Below, piece by piece: positions 1 to 13,193 of a DNA stretch of 64,000 nt (the first letter of the stretch is position 1; the number at the start of each line of letters is the position of its first letter). The position numbers were made by a program, and so were the translations under genes. The stretch is from Nectonema munidae. Its lineage: Eukaryota; Nematomorpha; Nectonematoida; Nectonematidae. The stretch is taken from the NCBI GenBank assembly GCA_030549495.1, contig JAUIRK010000898.1, positions 930,001-994,000 on the forward strand, given 5' to 3'. Under the pieces are notes generated by a model. That model worked only from the letters and a program-made list of their open reading frames with translations, ran no database searches and had not been told where the DNA came from.

Positions 1-863
1 GAACCGTCTGCAAAGTAAAAAAATGAAGTTTATTTATTTACCCATAGACATCATATTTGCGAAGCATCAAAAATATAACGTTTATTTCCACTGAAAAGTA
101 CAGATAATAATAATCAAACGAAGCGTAGCTTGCTTATAGAACGCGATGTTTCTATTAAAAATGACAAGATTTACAGGCATTTTATTTGATAAAAGAAATG
201 TATCTATGATTTCTTGCTAAAAGCAGATTTAGTTTTTCATTTTAAAATGATCGTTTTAGTTAAATCCATTGCGACATAAAATGTCAGCCACGGAAAATAT
301 AAAATTACTCAATTCATATACATCCCAAATTTTTCACTTCAATACCTAATTTGAAAGCTTACTACTCAAAGAGTTTTGTGGACCCGCGTTGAAAGTTCTA
401 GAAGTATGATAAGTTATCAAACTGCTCGTTGTAAGCATAATATTGAGATGTGCAGTGAACACAAAAAAGGGTTTCCAATCTTTTTGTAATAGATATTTTA
501 AAAATGCAGTTTTTATATAGCGAACTTACAAATGAATCCTTTTTATTTACATTACCTTGAAAAGTAATCTTTTTTTTAGAATGGCATGAGTTCATATATA
601 CTTAAAAAAAGGAGCGCTTGTGGAAACAAATATTTGTTCGTTAGTTTTAGAAGATAATGAAGTCAGTCTTCAAGCGTGGACTCATTCACTAATTTTGAAG
701 ATTTAAAAAAGCATAGTAGTCTTGTGTGCACCTAATGAACAAAAACTTTCAAATACACACTTTTCAGATTCATGTCGAAAAAAAGGTTGTAAAAGCGCAA
801 ATGATCTTTCATTGTTTAAGGTTTATTATTCTAGTTTGAAGGAAGAGAAAGATATTAACAAAG
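1..863. other. AT-rich stretch, no gene recognised
   Basis: Only short open frames are present, without recognisable domains or convincing splice context. I see no RNA gene or transposon ends here. Confidence 0.4.
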
Positions 864-1001
864 TTAACCCTTTCATGACCAGCGTATCATATATGATACA
901 TAAACAATGTTACCTTCGTCTGCTTTTTCAAATAGTTTTGTATATGAATCTTCTGCTTTTTAATAAATATAGTCTGCTTTTTCTCTTCACGAAAGGGTTA
1001 A
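864..1001. mobile_element. TTAA-flanked MITE (piggyBac-like), copy 1
   Basis: The 138 bp unit begins TTAACCCTTTCATGACC and ends CACGAAAGGGTTAA, so both ends carry TTAA followed by an inverted CCCTTTC-type terminus. The interior holds repeats of a TCGTCTGCTTTTT-like motif shared with the copies near 42.5, 49.7 and 62.8 kb. TTAA targets and CCC-starting termini are typical of piggyBac elements. No coding capacity. The superfamily assignment is inferred. Confidence 0.65.
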
Positions 1002-1762
1002 TTGCAAGGAGGGATAACTGAAATAAATTTCGAAATGTTCCTCACAAACTTGTAATGAAGGTATATCATTCATTTCACACTAAAAAGGGCACATCAAATT
1101 CTAGTCACTTTTTGTAGACGAAACACATTCAGAGGAGTCATGATTCGTTTCAAGGTTATTAAAAATCAGAGGATCTATTGACAAAAAGGTAACTAAAAGT
1201 GTGGGAAGGTAGAAATGTAATATTTAAAATTTTCCAAATTTTAACTACTTTTGTAATTATAGAATTTCAAAAATTACTGCTTCTTATAACTCAGATTTTT
1301 CATAGAGAAAAGTTATTGGATGTGCTTACTTTGGAAAGGTTACATTTTTTTATTATAGCTACTTACAAGTTTTCACATAGCATCAGTGAATTGCATAACT
1401 CAAAAACATAAGCTTCAATTATTTTATATAATTTCGATCTTTAAATTTCATAAATATAATCTCAAAACAATCTTTTAAATCAAGACGATATTCTTCTTTT
1501 TAAATAGTAAAAATATAATTAAAGTTTTATTCTGTATTTTAGTTTTAATATTATAAAAAGAGCGAAAACATTCTAATCCTAACTGGCTAAATATTGAACA
1601 ATATTAAAAAAATTCTTGGCATTTTTATGTGTGGTAGGAACTGACAAAGCTTGCCTATTTGTTTAAATGAGGATTGTAATCTTTCTATTGAAGGGTGCTC
1701 TTAAACAAGATCACTAATTAAAACTATATTTTCACTCACATCCCACTCTTACAAGTACAATT
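1002..1762. other. AT-rich stretch, nothing recognised
   Basis: A 70-codon open frame at 1199-1411 has a hydrophobic, low-complexity translation with no family resemblance. I see nothing else. Confidence 0.35.
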
Positions 1763-1889
1763 TAAACCCTTTGAGGAGTAGTGTATCATCAGTGTAAGAA
1801 ATGAAAATCGTCTACTTTAAATAGCTAAAATTGTATTAAAAAAGTAGACCATGTCTTCAAAATTAAGGTCATCCATCTCAAAGGGTTAA
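1763..1889. mobile_element. TTAA-flanked MITE (piggyBac-like), copy 2
   Basis: The left end reads TTAAACCCTTTGAGG and the right end CTCAAAGGGTTAA, an inverted terminal repeat bracketed by TTAA. The interior has GAAATGAAAATCGTCTACTTT and an inverted AAAGTAGAC-type motif, shared with the longer relatives at 48.8 and 49.9 kb. It is about 127 bp and non-coding. Confidence 0.65.
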
Positions 1890-2039
1890 GAATCTGGGGG
1901 AAAAAAAGAAAAAAGGCTTAAAAACTAAAATAAGAGTAGAAAAAAGGTGAGGTAAAATTTAAACTTCCAGTTCTAAGAAAGATTTATCATTTGGATAATA
2001 AATTTATATTATCGATTGAAATAACTCTTTACACTCAAA

Positions 2040-2323
2040 CAGGGATGGACCGAGAGGGGGGATAGGGGGATGCATACCCCCCCCCCCCACCAGCAATCTA
2101 TTCAAGAAAAATTAAGGTTGGAGTCCACCCTAAAATAGAAATCAAAATTGATGAAGTCATTGATCGATTTTCAAAGCAAAAAGAAAAGACTTTGTAATAT
2201 AATTTTAATCATTTATTTTACATACGTTTTCAAATTTCTTCCCTAATAAAATGTGTAAAATATTTTGATAATATTAGTATACCCCCCCCCCCCCCCCACA
2301 AAAGATTTCTGGATCCCCCACTG
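2040..2323. mobile_element. hAT-type MITE with poly-C tracts
   Basis: The left end CAGGGATGGACCGAG and right end CTGGATCCCCCACTG form an imperfect inverted repeat like the CAGTGGCGGATCCA termini of the element at 15.5 kb. C-runs of more than 12 bases sit near both ends. There is no transposase. I could not confirm an 8 bp target duplication. Confidence 0.45.
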
Positions 2324-3074
2324 CACTTAAATATATATTTTTCTAGATTTTTTAAAGGGGTATAAGAATAAAGGGTACAGTTTATAAATAAAAATTACAA
2401 ACCGAAAAATAAATACATGAAATATTTGTCCAGTCAAACACAATGAAGGAATAAATTACATACAGAAAAAAATAAAATATAACGTTGCTCTATTATTTCA
2501 ACTTTAAAATTGTTTTAATTAATATCAATTTTTCTATTAGAATATATTTACGCATCTCTCAATCAAGATCATTTATGAAGCAATTATGAGACTTTAGAAA
2601 ACAAAATTTCAAGAAATGTGTGGAAAATGTTCAACAAACAAAATGAAGTTAAATTATTAAAAAAAATTATAAGTTTCATGATTTAAAAAAAAAGATCCTT
2701 AAAAAATAGTAAAAATAAAATTTAAAAGAATTATTTAAATGAAAAAATCTATCAATAATCTAAGTCTCTGACTTACCTAACTAAGAAACTATTTAGTAAC
2801 CTTTAAGTAATTATGGAAATTTACATCGCTATTTGGTTATTCAAAGGCATCAGCGTTCTTTTAGATAAAAATTTTGGGATATATTTCATTTTAATAAAGT
2901 TTGATAACTACCAACTTTAGTTCATATTCTTAAAAGTAAAGATATGTTCCTGTTTTAAATAGAAATTTAATAAGCGTAAAAAGTTTACCACAACAGAAAA
3001 AAACGTTTATAGGACTACTTACTAATGATCACATCCGAGATAAATCAAAATACAATTTTTTTACATAAACGGAC

Positions 3075-3899
3075 TAGAGATGTATCAGATGTGGAATTTT
3101 TTATATCGGCGGATGGGTATATCTTCTGAAAAAAACTTAGAGGTAAATAGAAAAAAGTTTGCCCCCCAAAAAAATTTAAAATTTTGCCCCCACCCCAGTG
3201 AGACGTTATTTTTAGCTAGCCCCCTCCTTCGTATTAATGGAACTCACTTTTTATTTATTTCATTTAGGTATGAAAAAAATGAGTTTTGATGATATATTTA
3301 TTATTTTTATTCAATATTTAAACATTGTCTTCTTCAGCTTCTATAAAAGCGCTATTCAAGAGTAAATCAAAAAATGTTAAAGATTGGGCATTTATCTTAT
3401 AGATTAAGTTAAATATACTAATTTTAAACATATAACTTAGTATTACTGAATTAGAATTATTGTTAATTTTTTTTATTTTTTACGAACAGATATATTTTTT
3501 CTTTTATTATGCAACACAAATGATGTTCTTATTTGTCATTTTAATAGTGATAAAAAAAATTATTTTAAAATCGCATCAAGCAGAGAAATGGCAGCTATGA
3601 CTTAAAAACTATTAGAAAAAAAACAAAACTTATTGCGTTTAAATGAAAATATAATTTTCACAAACGCTAAATTTTACTTTGTTCAGATTTAAAAATAACA
3701 ATACCGCTTCTTTCAATTCCTAAACATCAATTATTCTACGTAAAAACATGGTAAAAAGACAACCTCCTGGTGATAACTACCTCTCCCCCATCACAAAACA
3801 TCTAGAATTTGTGACCCCCTTCTTTGGGACGCCATATATGTATGACCCCGTAATATTTTTACGGATGATTATTTTCGGTGGATATCCGATACGTCTCTA
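3075..3899. mobile_element. Non-autonomous inverted-repeat element
   Basis: The left end TAGAGATGTATCAGAT matches the reverse complement of the right end (TAGAGACGTATCGGAT) at 14 of 16 bases. The 825 bp interior is AT-rich with G/C-run patches (CCCCCCAAAAAAA near 3160, CCCCTTCTTTGGG near 3817) and has no transposase frame. Flanks share only GAC, so the superfamily is unsettled; hAT is likely from the termini. Confidence 0.5.
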
Positions 3900-4242
3900 A
3901 TACAGACGAACAAAATCCAGTAGCCTATTTATCAGGGTGCTACCCTGATACCCAAAAATATAAATACTTTCATTTGACATAAAAAGTAATTCTAATACAA
4001 CTCTCCACTAACTTCAACATATTTCTATTTAAAATTTAAGAAAAAAAATGTCAAAATTAGATCTTTCATTACTGTACACATATTACATTCAATTAAAAAC
4101 ATTCCATTTTTTTGAGAAAACTCAAAATTATCAATTATTTTGTCAAAACATTTATTTGAGAATTAATAACAACAAAAAATAAGACTTAAAGGTAATACTG
4201 GTTGAGAATTGGACTAGATTATTTATCACAATTTAAGCCAGT

Positions 4243-4248
4243 TTTATT
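4243..4248 (-). promoter_or_regulatory. Putative poly(A) signal of calmodulin
   Basis: AATAAA on the minus strand lies about 140 bases after the calmodulin stop codon and is the first canonical hexamer downstream. Assigned by position and motif only. Confidence 0.4.
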
Positions 4249-4390
4249 CCAACAAGTGAGTATATTATATACATTAAGAGTAAACACGTGTAACAAAAGA
4301 CAGTATTTGTTTATAAAACTTATATAAATGTCTTTATAATATATGTATATTTAGATCATAAATTATCAAAATATGTTACAGTAATTAAAT

Positions 4391-4846
<456 letters not shown>

Positions 4847-5583
4847 TTAGGCAAATTGAAGTTATTGATTGAAAAAAGACCCAACTTAAGAAAACTGAGA
4901 ATAAAATAAAAAAATAAAAAATAAAATTTGAAAAAATCTAAAGCAAAAAAACTAAAACTTTTTTTAACTAAATAATTAAAAAATTTAGTAAATTTATTGT
5001 TTAATTAAAAAATATAAATGATGGAGAAAAACAACATAGATCCAAAATTATTTTTTTTTATAATTGTATAATTTCTAAATTTAATTTAAATAGAATAAAA
5101 TAAAATACATTTATTAATGACAGAAAACTTTTTCGGGTATATGAGTAGAATAATGAATCAAAATATAAACTCCGAAAGAGTATTTCTCTTCCATACAATC
5201 AAGTATCGTTAGCTAGCATCCAAACTCTTCTTGATAACAGATACTGTCTCACCTTCGATTAAGACGATTGGCAAAAAAATCTATTGGTTCACTACACGAG
5301 TTTAGAAGAATAGTTCTTTAGGCATCTTTACAAGTCTTCTTTTATTTGGTTTCAGACTATGCCCATGGAGATTCGACCTCTTCTCTAAGTTTACCCTACC
5401 TTGTCTAAGACAAATTTTCGTCTGAGTTCATCACTAAAATGCCTGTCAAAATTCGATATATTAGAATAAGCTCATTTCTTTATTGTCTTTTCTCTATGGT
5501 AAACATTTTCCACATTCTTAGCCGATCTTCATATGATCTTGAATCCCTTGAACCATTCTAGTGCCCAGTGCCCGCGCTACCTA

Positions 5584-5880
5584 TATAATTTTGGGGCCCT
5601 CCCCCCCCCCCTTTTCTCATTTTCCCCCCCCTCCTAAATTTTTTTTTTTTTTCTTTTTTTTTATAAAAAAATAATAAAAAAAAAAAATAAAAAAATATTT
5701 TTAAATAATTGTTTTTGTATTATTTTGTATTTTGATATATTTTTATTTTTTTTTTTTATAAGTTTTTCTTTTTATTAAATAAAAATATAAAATATAAAAA
5801 AAAAGAAAAAAAAAAATTTTTTATAAAATTTTTTTCTTTTTTCCTTCCCCCCCCCCCTTTTTTTGGTGCCAAGTCTTAGA
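5584..5880. repeat. Homopolymer-rich low-complexity tract 1
   Basis: About 300 bases made almost wholly of C-runs, T-runs and A-runs, starting and ending with C-runs. It separates two LINE segments that are normally adjacent in the protein. Either a real low-complexity expansion or poor consensus sequence. Confidence 0.7.
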
Positions 5881-6779
5881 ACATTTTAAAGCATGCTTAT
5901 ATCATGTCATGTATATGGCATCCACGCATGCATGCCATACTCCAACCGGGATAATACGTATGAATTAAATAATACTGTGTCAATTTAACAAACGTGCTTT
6001 TCAACAACACGAGACTTTGTCGCCCAGATGTTGTACCACTAAAACTTTAAATTTCAAATTTGTTTACAATATACTGTCACATTGTTTCATATAATTCACA
6101 TGTTTCAGGGTTGTTCCATTCAATATGTATGCAAAATTCATCCGTCTTTTACCTAAAATCATTACGGTACATTTGTCTGGATTTAATTATCCTTAGACCA
6201 TGCTTGGATCCTAAGACTAACTTATCACTGCTGTTGCAGTTCCAAGCGCAACTTATTTTGAAATCATCAGAATATATTAAAATGCTAGTTTGTATTTATG
6301 CAAGAAGATATGTAAAGAATAAAAAGGAAAGACCCTAGTACAGAACACTGAGGCACGGCGCACGGAACTTTCTTGCAGTAGTGGGATTCAAATTTATTGT
6401 CAGCCGGTTCTGTTACAAAAAAGTCAACTTTGTCAGCAAATAAAGTGAATAATTTTGATTATTACCCAATAAAATGTCAAAATAATTATTTAACAAGCAT
6501 CATTGGGTGCTTATTTTACTGTGCATTAAAATGTGTATCATATTTGATACCCTGTTAAACTAAGCACATATACATTAAAAAAAGCAAAAAATGCCTTTTA
6601 TATTTTTAAATAACTAAATCCTAGCAATAAAAAAATTTATAATTTAGGTTATTCGATACTTTATTATTTTTAGCTATGAATAAACATCAAATTTTAAAAA
6701 TTTAACATTTTTAGAACCATTGATATTTCAAATTTTATATTTACAGTATCTTCGATAATTATTTAAAGTTAAAGAGAAA

Positions 6780-7082
6780 AAATTTCTTTAAATAAAATTT
6801 TTTTTTATTTTTTTTTTTTTTTTTTTTCTCAAGTTTTTTATATATTACTTTTTACATAAAAATTATAGAAAAAATTTGTTTTTATATAAAATATTATTAA
6901 TAAAAAAAAAATAAACCCAAAAATATATAGAAAAAAAAAACAACACACACATAAAAAAAAACCTTCTCACTTTTTTTAAAAAAAAAATATTTAATAAAAC
7001 AACAAAAAAACCCTCCCCCCCCAAGGGTTTGGTTTTTTTTAGGGGGGGGGAAGAAAGAGGAGGAGGGGGGTGGGTGGGTGGG
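6780..7082. repeat. Homopolymer-rich low-complexity tract 2
   Basis: T-runs and A-runs followed by C-runs and G-runs, ending in a GGGTGGGTGGGTGGGG-like stretch. It again interrupts the LINE between segments that should lie about 15-20 codons apart; 6455-6780 is also non-LINE, AT-rich sequence. It resembles the tract at 5584-5880. Confidence 0.65.
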
Positions 7083-7761
7083 GGGAAAAAAAATTCCGTG
7101 AGACGGTTCTAACGAAACGATGCCGATCGGCTGAAACCCACTACCGCCTTCTCTATCACTCTTTTTTCTCGACCAGTGATATAATGATCAAACACTTTAG
7201 GAGTTTACGCCCAATTCCAATCGCTATCAGTTTTCCTATCAGGAAACCATCATGTACGATCAAAATACTTTGAGAAGTCAATAAAGAACGCATCCACTTT
7301 CTGACTATCTTTAATTCTATCGCACCAATTTCTCTCGCTTGAAACAAATTACTGAGACAAGTTTTTTAGGGCCTAAAGCTATGTTGCTTTTTATGGATCA
7401 TTGAATAATTCACAAGTTTCATGCATTCGCTTCTTAATAATCTGCTCCATTATTTTGATCAATTAATGTAGGAATACCATTTGTAGCACTTTCTAACATA
7501 ACAATATATTCTGCGCGGCTCAATTTGTATTGACTCCATAAGCTTTTTTTCGTACATTGATTTTTGTCCATATCTGATTCTTTAAAGCATTTCGCGCAAT
7601 TATGTAAGTTTCATAGAAGTTAGCATCACCCATTACTCGGAAAATATTTCATAGTCTCCTATTTTTATTCAAAAGAGATATTATATCTCTATCAATAGAC
7701 GAGGCACCCCAATTCTTCAAGCTCCGTTTAGTTTTAGAAACATATTCAATAATGAAACTTA

Positions 7762-9913
7762 GTAACGGTTAAAACGCGATAACGCGGGTCCACGGTTTGA
7801 ACCCGCGTTATAATTTTCTAATGTAAACAGCACCATAATTATCTAGCCTGCTTTTTTTGTTGTTCCCTCCTTTTTTGCTGTTTATAAAGGAAAAACTTTG
7901 CAACCAACACGAAGATTTTATCAATGATAGAACGATTTACTGATGTCTAAAAATAACAAACCCTAATATCATAATGTAAATGTGAAGTTCAATTAATTTT
8001 ATTAAACAAAAAAACAGTGACATTTGTTTACACATAATCATTTTTATATAAAAAAAGAGTAATACATTTTTGCTTCCCTTCTTTTTGTGCAACATTTTGT
8101 GTAAAACGCTAAATGTTCTTCAGTCGAATCAGTTTAACTGAATTGATTTCGTTCGTTTCCAGCCAGTACAAAATTTGTTTTAGCATAGAGCAGATATGAC
8201 TAGATTTAACTGTTGCTTTTTTCCGAGGAGGAGAGTTGTCTGTTGAGTCATCGGTCTTGGTTGTTGGCTCCAAAAGCTCTTCGTCTGTCTGGAGTTTAAG
8301 AACCGGTTCACCGGCTTCAATCTGTTCGCAGTTCTCTATCATCACATTCAGGGACACTCCTTTCAGATTTAGATCGTAGTCGAATTTGACTTGTGCTTGT
8401 TACATCTCCTTTTCAGTAAAACTTAGAAAATCACTTGAGTCGTTATCAACATGTTGGTTGAACTCAGGACTCCAGATTTTGTTCCAGGAGTTGGTGATTA
8501 TTATTTTGGTGACATTATGCCATGTTTTGGCGGACATGTAAAACACATCTAGAGAGACTTGCTTAAGAAATGGAATGACTTAAAGATGTGAATCGAGAAT
8601 ATCAAGAACAAGTTGTTCGCAATAGCCTTTTTGAAAGCTTACAATGCCCATATCATAGGGCTGGATGAGGCTGGGGGTATTTTTTGGAAAAAAAACCAGT
8701 GATATTATCGTCTGCAGTCGTCAGTTAAGAGAACAACTTTTTTAGGAAGATTTTTAGAGCGTAAGTAAGCTCTAGTAGACGGAACGTAGCTCTTTTTAAA
8801 CAATTCCTCAAGGATTTCAAAAGTCATCAAAACATTTTTGGAAGATTTATATTGGATTGGCATAGAGTTCACGTTGACATGATGGAAACATCGGGGTTTG
8901 GCAAATTTACCAATGCAGAAATGCTTGAGTTTGTGTTCACCATTCTGATTTCAGCAGAGAAGAAAAGTACATCTGTCTCTGATAGTCTTATAGCCAGATG
9001 AGCAGTCTTTGTCTGATTTGAGAACGTATGTAGAATCAGACAGTATTACGATAGAACAGGGCCGTCTTATCTTGGTTATACACTTGAAAACGTAAACGTT
9101 TTTATTAGGTATATAAGCTTTAAATTTGGATGGAAGGTCAGAGGTTGAGGAAAATTCTGCAGATTTAGATTCCCCATCCACTTGGTATGAACAATGCCGT
9201 GAGGTCTCTGAAAGCACCAAAGCCAAACCTTCGTGACTGTGGAAGAACTAGAGTTGTTTGAAGTTTGAGTAGCACGAATATATTTAAGTTTTTGTGCTTG
9301 TTCACAAATGATGAACACTCATAGTGGATTTGTTAGGATCAGGATAAGCAGGTATACGGACTCTTTTACGTCGCAATCCCTCACTCTGATCTACCTCGTT
9401 CACAAAGTCTTGTAACGCGGTCTCTTCTTTCAGCCAACCCCGCAGAGTAGATTCTGGGATTGCAGACTCACGTGATATTTTGGCTTGTGGTTCATCATTG
9501 CGTACTCACTCAATTAGATCAAACTTGTAAATAACACTGTATGCTTTTCGTTTAGGCATGGTGCAGGTATGGCAGTTCAGGCTATAATATATGTTTATTT
9601 GCAGGATGAGCTTATAATTTGATTGCTGAGTTTTCGTGTAATTGACGACAGAAATACCTCACATTTTATTGTAATGAAACTGCATCTGTGTTGCACGTTT
9701 GATGAACCCTGCTTTTCACGTTCGTCATACACTGTTATTCATACTGTGATGGTCACTGTTACTCCAACATTTGAACTATCCTTGTTAGTTATGACTATTT
9801 TTAGGTTAAAATCGACATACAACATATGTCATGTATACCTCTAAAAACTGGAGCCAAGGCATACCGCGTTATAAGTGATTTCGCGGTATTACAATTGGCG
9901 TTATAACGGTTAC
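7762..9913 (-). mobile_element. Tigger/pogo DNA transposon, degenerate
   Basis: Terminal inverted repeats are visible: GTAACGGTTAAAACGCG on the left against the reverse complement of the right end, GTAACCGTTATAACGCC, 14 of 17 identical. Further repeats of CGCGTTATAA lie inside both ends, as in Tigger relatives. A broken pogo-type transposase fills the interior on the minus strand. Size about 2.15 kb. A TA target duplication is not clear. Confidence 0.75.
8109..9559 (-). pseudogene. Tigger/pogo (CENP-B-like) transposase, broken
   Basis: The start is MPKRKAYSVIYKFDLIE, the pipsqueak-type helix-turn-helix of pogo transposases, followed by ISRESAIPESTLRGWLKEE. Next come a CENP-B-type DNA-binding stretch (GESKSAEFSSTSDLPSKFKA), the catalytic DDE region with KPRCFHHVNVNSMPIQY and KVVLLTDDC, and a C-terminal tail (ILYWLETNEINSVKLIRL) at 8357-8109. 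Together these span the usual protein of roughly 500 residues. Several frameshifts and stops, for example after PNKS near 9330 and after DDC near 8700, mean no active enzyme. It would have bound the element's own terminal repeats. Confidence 0.85.
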
Positions 9914-10950
9914 ACACTAGGTTATTGAAACTACTAACGCTTTGCTTCAGCATCTTCATTCAGTATCAAAATGCCACATTCCAATATGGCTTCAATTCCT
10001 TCCCAGTGAGCCTTCCATAGTGTCGAAACATTTCTTCATACCCTGCATCATAGTAAATTCTGTATTTGAACAACAATACACAAGTATGGCTGATGCCAAA
10101 AGATTCTAAGTGATGACGACCTAATATATCATCTAAATTTTATGTAAAGACTAAATAAAGCAACAATTGTCTTCCATTGTAATAAGTGCTTCTCTGTTTC
10201 GTAACATGCTAAAATAATAGCAGAGTCATAGTTACCCCTAGAAGCCAAACATCGAATTGTGGTCAACGGTTGTAGTGATAAAGTCTCGTAGGAACAAAAC
10301 AGGTTTTACCTTTGAATAGAACAGAATTGGTTTTAAAAGATCCTACTCTTCTCTGTTTTCAGGCTTTCTATACACGCACAGAATTTGAAAAAAAACCATT
10401 CTTAGTGTGACATTTACAAAAAAACATTTTCCAAATGCTTTTCGGGACCTTTCTTTCGATACAATGGAAAACATCAGTGCTTGTTTTATCACCATCAACC
10501 CTCGTTCTCTCTTTCTATGATCCTCCCGATCACAAAGAAAGATTTTAAATATTTCTAACACAAGCTCACTGTAATTCAAATCCGCATGTAACCTTTAAGG
10601 ATGGCTAAAATATCCATAATCATACTCTCAAAGCGTTTTTCTATTGTTTAATATTCGGTTGGCTTTTGTGTAGAACACCTTTAGTAAGGTGTTTAGGTTG
10701 TTACACCAACGACTGTTCGCAAAGGTCTCCTTGGTGTTCTCTTCCAAAAAAAGGGGGAAAACGCTTTATAATTCTCAAATCGTGCACATCGCTATTTCTG
10801 AGTTTTGCGAACTAGTATTTCTGCTCAAAAGTCACTCTGGTGCAGAAAGTGCACGATCAATGTGTATATTTGATTTTCCTTTCAATTTGAAAGAGCATTG
10901 AAGTTGCCATTTCACTTATGCCTCAGATTCCAATGTCACTCTAACAAGTT
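9914..10950. other. Unassigned, possibly old LINE 5' region
   Basis: The base composition is less AT-biased than the surroundings and there are minus-strand frames of up to 78 codons (10343-10579, charged, CDREDHRKRERG). I cannot match them to a family. Its position upstream of the minus-strand LINE, across the Tigger element, makes decayed LINE 5' sequence possible but unproven. Confidence 0.25.
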
Positions 10951-11044
10951 CCCAACTCTTAAAAACAAATGAACAAAAACTGTGATTTTAACCATCTTAA
11001 GCATAATGCGAGCTGAAAGTGCTTTGATATCTCCAACCAACCAA
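10951..11044 (+). mobile_element. SINE family 1, 5'-truncated copy
   Basis: The sequence CCCAACTCTTAAAAA, then ACAAAAACTGTGA, CATCTTAAGCATAATGC, AAAGTGCTTTGATAT and a CCAACCAACCAA tail matches the 3' half of the full SINE at 13014-13193. The tRNA-like head is missing. Confidence 0.65.
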
Positions 11045-11587
11045 TTCCTCTTCTTGCTCAAACGTTTTTTTGCCGCTTTTTTCTTTATAATGCGTTATCT
11101 TTATTTTGTGTTCTCTTACAATTTTCCTTTATTTAACTTTCTTATTTATGCAAGTCTTCGAACTATTTGTTACATCGTGTGTTTTAATTTGACGATTTAA
11201 TCTTTCAAACTTCACAATCTATGCCAATTCCCAACAATATGCCCTCTCTCTTTTACAATTCTTCTTCCAATCTCCAAAGCAACTGTTTTGCCATAATACT
11301 TTTACAAGCTCATTTTTTTGGTGTGTTTTATTTTTCTTCTTTGTTTTGACTTTTACCTCTGAAAATAACATATGTGGATTTGTTCACTTTGTGTAAAAAA
11401 TAAAATTATAAATATAAAAAATTTATTTTTTCTTTTTCAATTTCAAGTTTCAGAAAATTTATGAACATTCAAGATGGGGATCACTTTCGCTACAATGACG
11501 ATTGGAGGAAAAACGTTAGAGGAAAGAATAAGATTGAAAAGATATAGAAGAGTTATTTGGAAAAAGGAAGCCAAACACGGATGATCC
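11045..11587. other. AT-rich stretch, nothing recognised
   Basis: A hydrophobic 72-codon frame at 10982-11200 overlaps the SINE copy and is not credible as a gene. No other signal. Confidence 0.3.
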
Positions 11588-13013
11588 CCTATTAGTGCTG
11601 GGCTAAATTTTATCCTCTCAAGTGATGAGAGGGGGGGGGGCGTACAGTGTTCCCCTCTTTTTCTCAGATATTTATAAGTTGTTATTAAATTTTTTAATGT
11701 GATTTATATATTTCAACTATGCTGAATTCAGTAGTGATGTCCATTTTGTGTCAAAATCAATCAAACCTGTCAAAAAATTGATTTATATTTTACACATCAT
11801 CTCAAAAGGAACTTTTTATCTAAATAATAATGTAAAGTTTTTTACTCATATATACCTATTTTCAAGTACTCTGAATTTACTGATAATATTCCTTTTTTAT
11901 GAAAATCAGTCAAACTTGTCAAAAATGATTTAAATATGACAGCCCATGTCAAAATCAAATTTTTCATTGAAAAACCTATAAAAGTTTTTTAGATTTCAAG
12001 TATGTCCAATTTAGTGTGGATGCTGTTTTTTTAGTAAAATCAATTAAAATGAAAAAAAGATATAAAACCTATCAATCAGTGTCAAATATATAAACTTGAA
12101 AATATATTCTACTTGCAGTATTTCTCTGCTAATTATTTTCTTAATTTATTCAATAAACCAACTTTAGGTGCTTGATTTACCCAAAATATTTCATTTGTCT
12201 GTAAATTAGGTATCTTGATAAGACCTCCATCGTTTTGGCTACAAATTCGTTATCGGCTGGTAGTCTCTATATTATTTCTTCTATACTTTATACATTATGT
12301 AATTTTGCTATTTATTCTATGATGGTCTTTTCTTGGTTGCTCTTTTTTCATTAGAAATGAATTTTCTGAAATTTGTGTTCGAAAAAACTTTAAGGATTTA
12401 ACATATTTTTTCAGTTCTCAAAGCATTCTGATAAAGAATCTTCTTGATGATTTTAAACTTTTTTATCAGGTGATATGAAGATGTATTCAGCCTGAATATT
12501 TGTCAACCAATCCCATTTCAAAAGTTTTTTTCCTGATAAAATCATTAATGATGTTCATTGTTCAATTACAAGAAGTTTTGCAACAGATTCAACTTAAATT
12601 TAAAATGATCTTGATAGTGTACCCATCTTACTGAAATGATCATTAAATCTTAGCCGATAAGCTATATATTTTAAGATTTTTCTTTTCCAAAAGAGGAACG
12701 TCATTTTCACGCTCAAAATCTTTTTTGAAACACCCGATATTAGATTATTACATCACTTCCTAGTTCATTGGAACATGGTAGATCTTCCATTTGTCAAGAT
12801 ACATACTTCTTTTTAAAAATTATTTCTTTTGATCACAAGTTCTCTTTTCATTTATTTTTCATCTTGCTTCCTTCTTTCCTCCTAAACTTCTAAAGATTTT
12901 AAATATGTTTTATTTTTTTTAAATAAATATTTCATACTCATAATATTTGAAAAATTATATTTTTACCATATAACCAATATGTAACGATTTTTTTTAATTT
13001 TACACAATTGATT

Positions 13014-13193
13014 GAGCCACAATGGTTGTTAGGGTGTACTTCTCAGCTTAAAAGTTGAAGATCAGGGGTTCGATCCCCAAGGCTCCCAACTCTTAAAAAA
13101 ATTGACAAAAACTGTGACTAACCATCTTAAGCACAATGCAAGCAATGAGCCTTATGACTAAAAGTGCTTTGATATATGTCAACCAACCAACCA
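13014..13193 (+). mobile_element. SINE family 1, full-length, tRNA-derived
   Basis: A 180 bp element with a tRNA-like head: an A-box-like TGGTTGTTAGGG followed by the B-box GGGGTTCGATCCCC. The body contains ACAAAAACTGTGACTAACC and AAAGTGCTTTGATAT, and the tail is CAACCAACCAACCAA. It is flanked by a perfect 12 bp target duplication, ACACAATTGATT at 13002-13013 and 13194-13205. It inserted into the larger inverted-repeat element. Not a functional tRNA gene. Confidence 0.9.

Larger units (their letters stand above)
5150..7760 (-). mobile_element. Decayed LINE (CR1/jockey group) reverse transcriptase
   Basis: Broken minus-strand frames follow the usual order of a non-LTR reverse transcriptase. 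Reading down from 7760: a pre-RT linker (NNRRLWNIFRVMGDANFYE), the opening block KIMEQIIKKRM and DFSKYFDRT near 7460-7070, then QCSVLGSFLFILYI and a DDF catalytic remnant at 6400-6000, SRLEYGMHAWMPYT near 5930, then SYEDRLRMWKMFTIEKR and FFANRLNRR at 5580-5230. There are many stops and shifts, so it is dead. Two homopolymer-rich tracts (5584-5880 and about 6780-7082) lie inside it. The 5' part may continue beyond the Tigger element that starts at 7762. Confidence 0.75.

Noticed and set aside
1199-1411. 70-codon hydrophobic plus frame
   Set aside because: Low-complexity Phe/Ile/Leu content is typical of chance frames in AT-rich DNA.
13014-13090. tRNA gene
   Set aside because: The B-box is good, but there is no full cloverleaf; the body, tail and target duplications identify a SINE.
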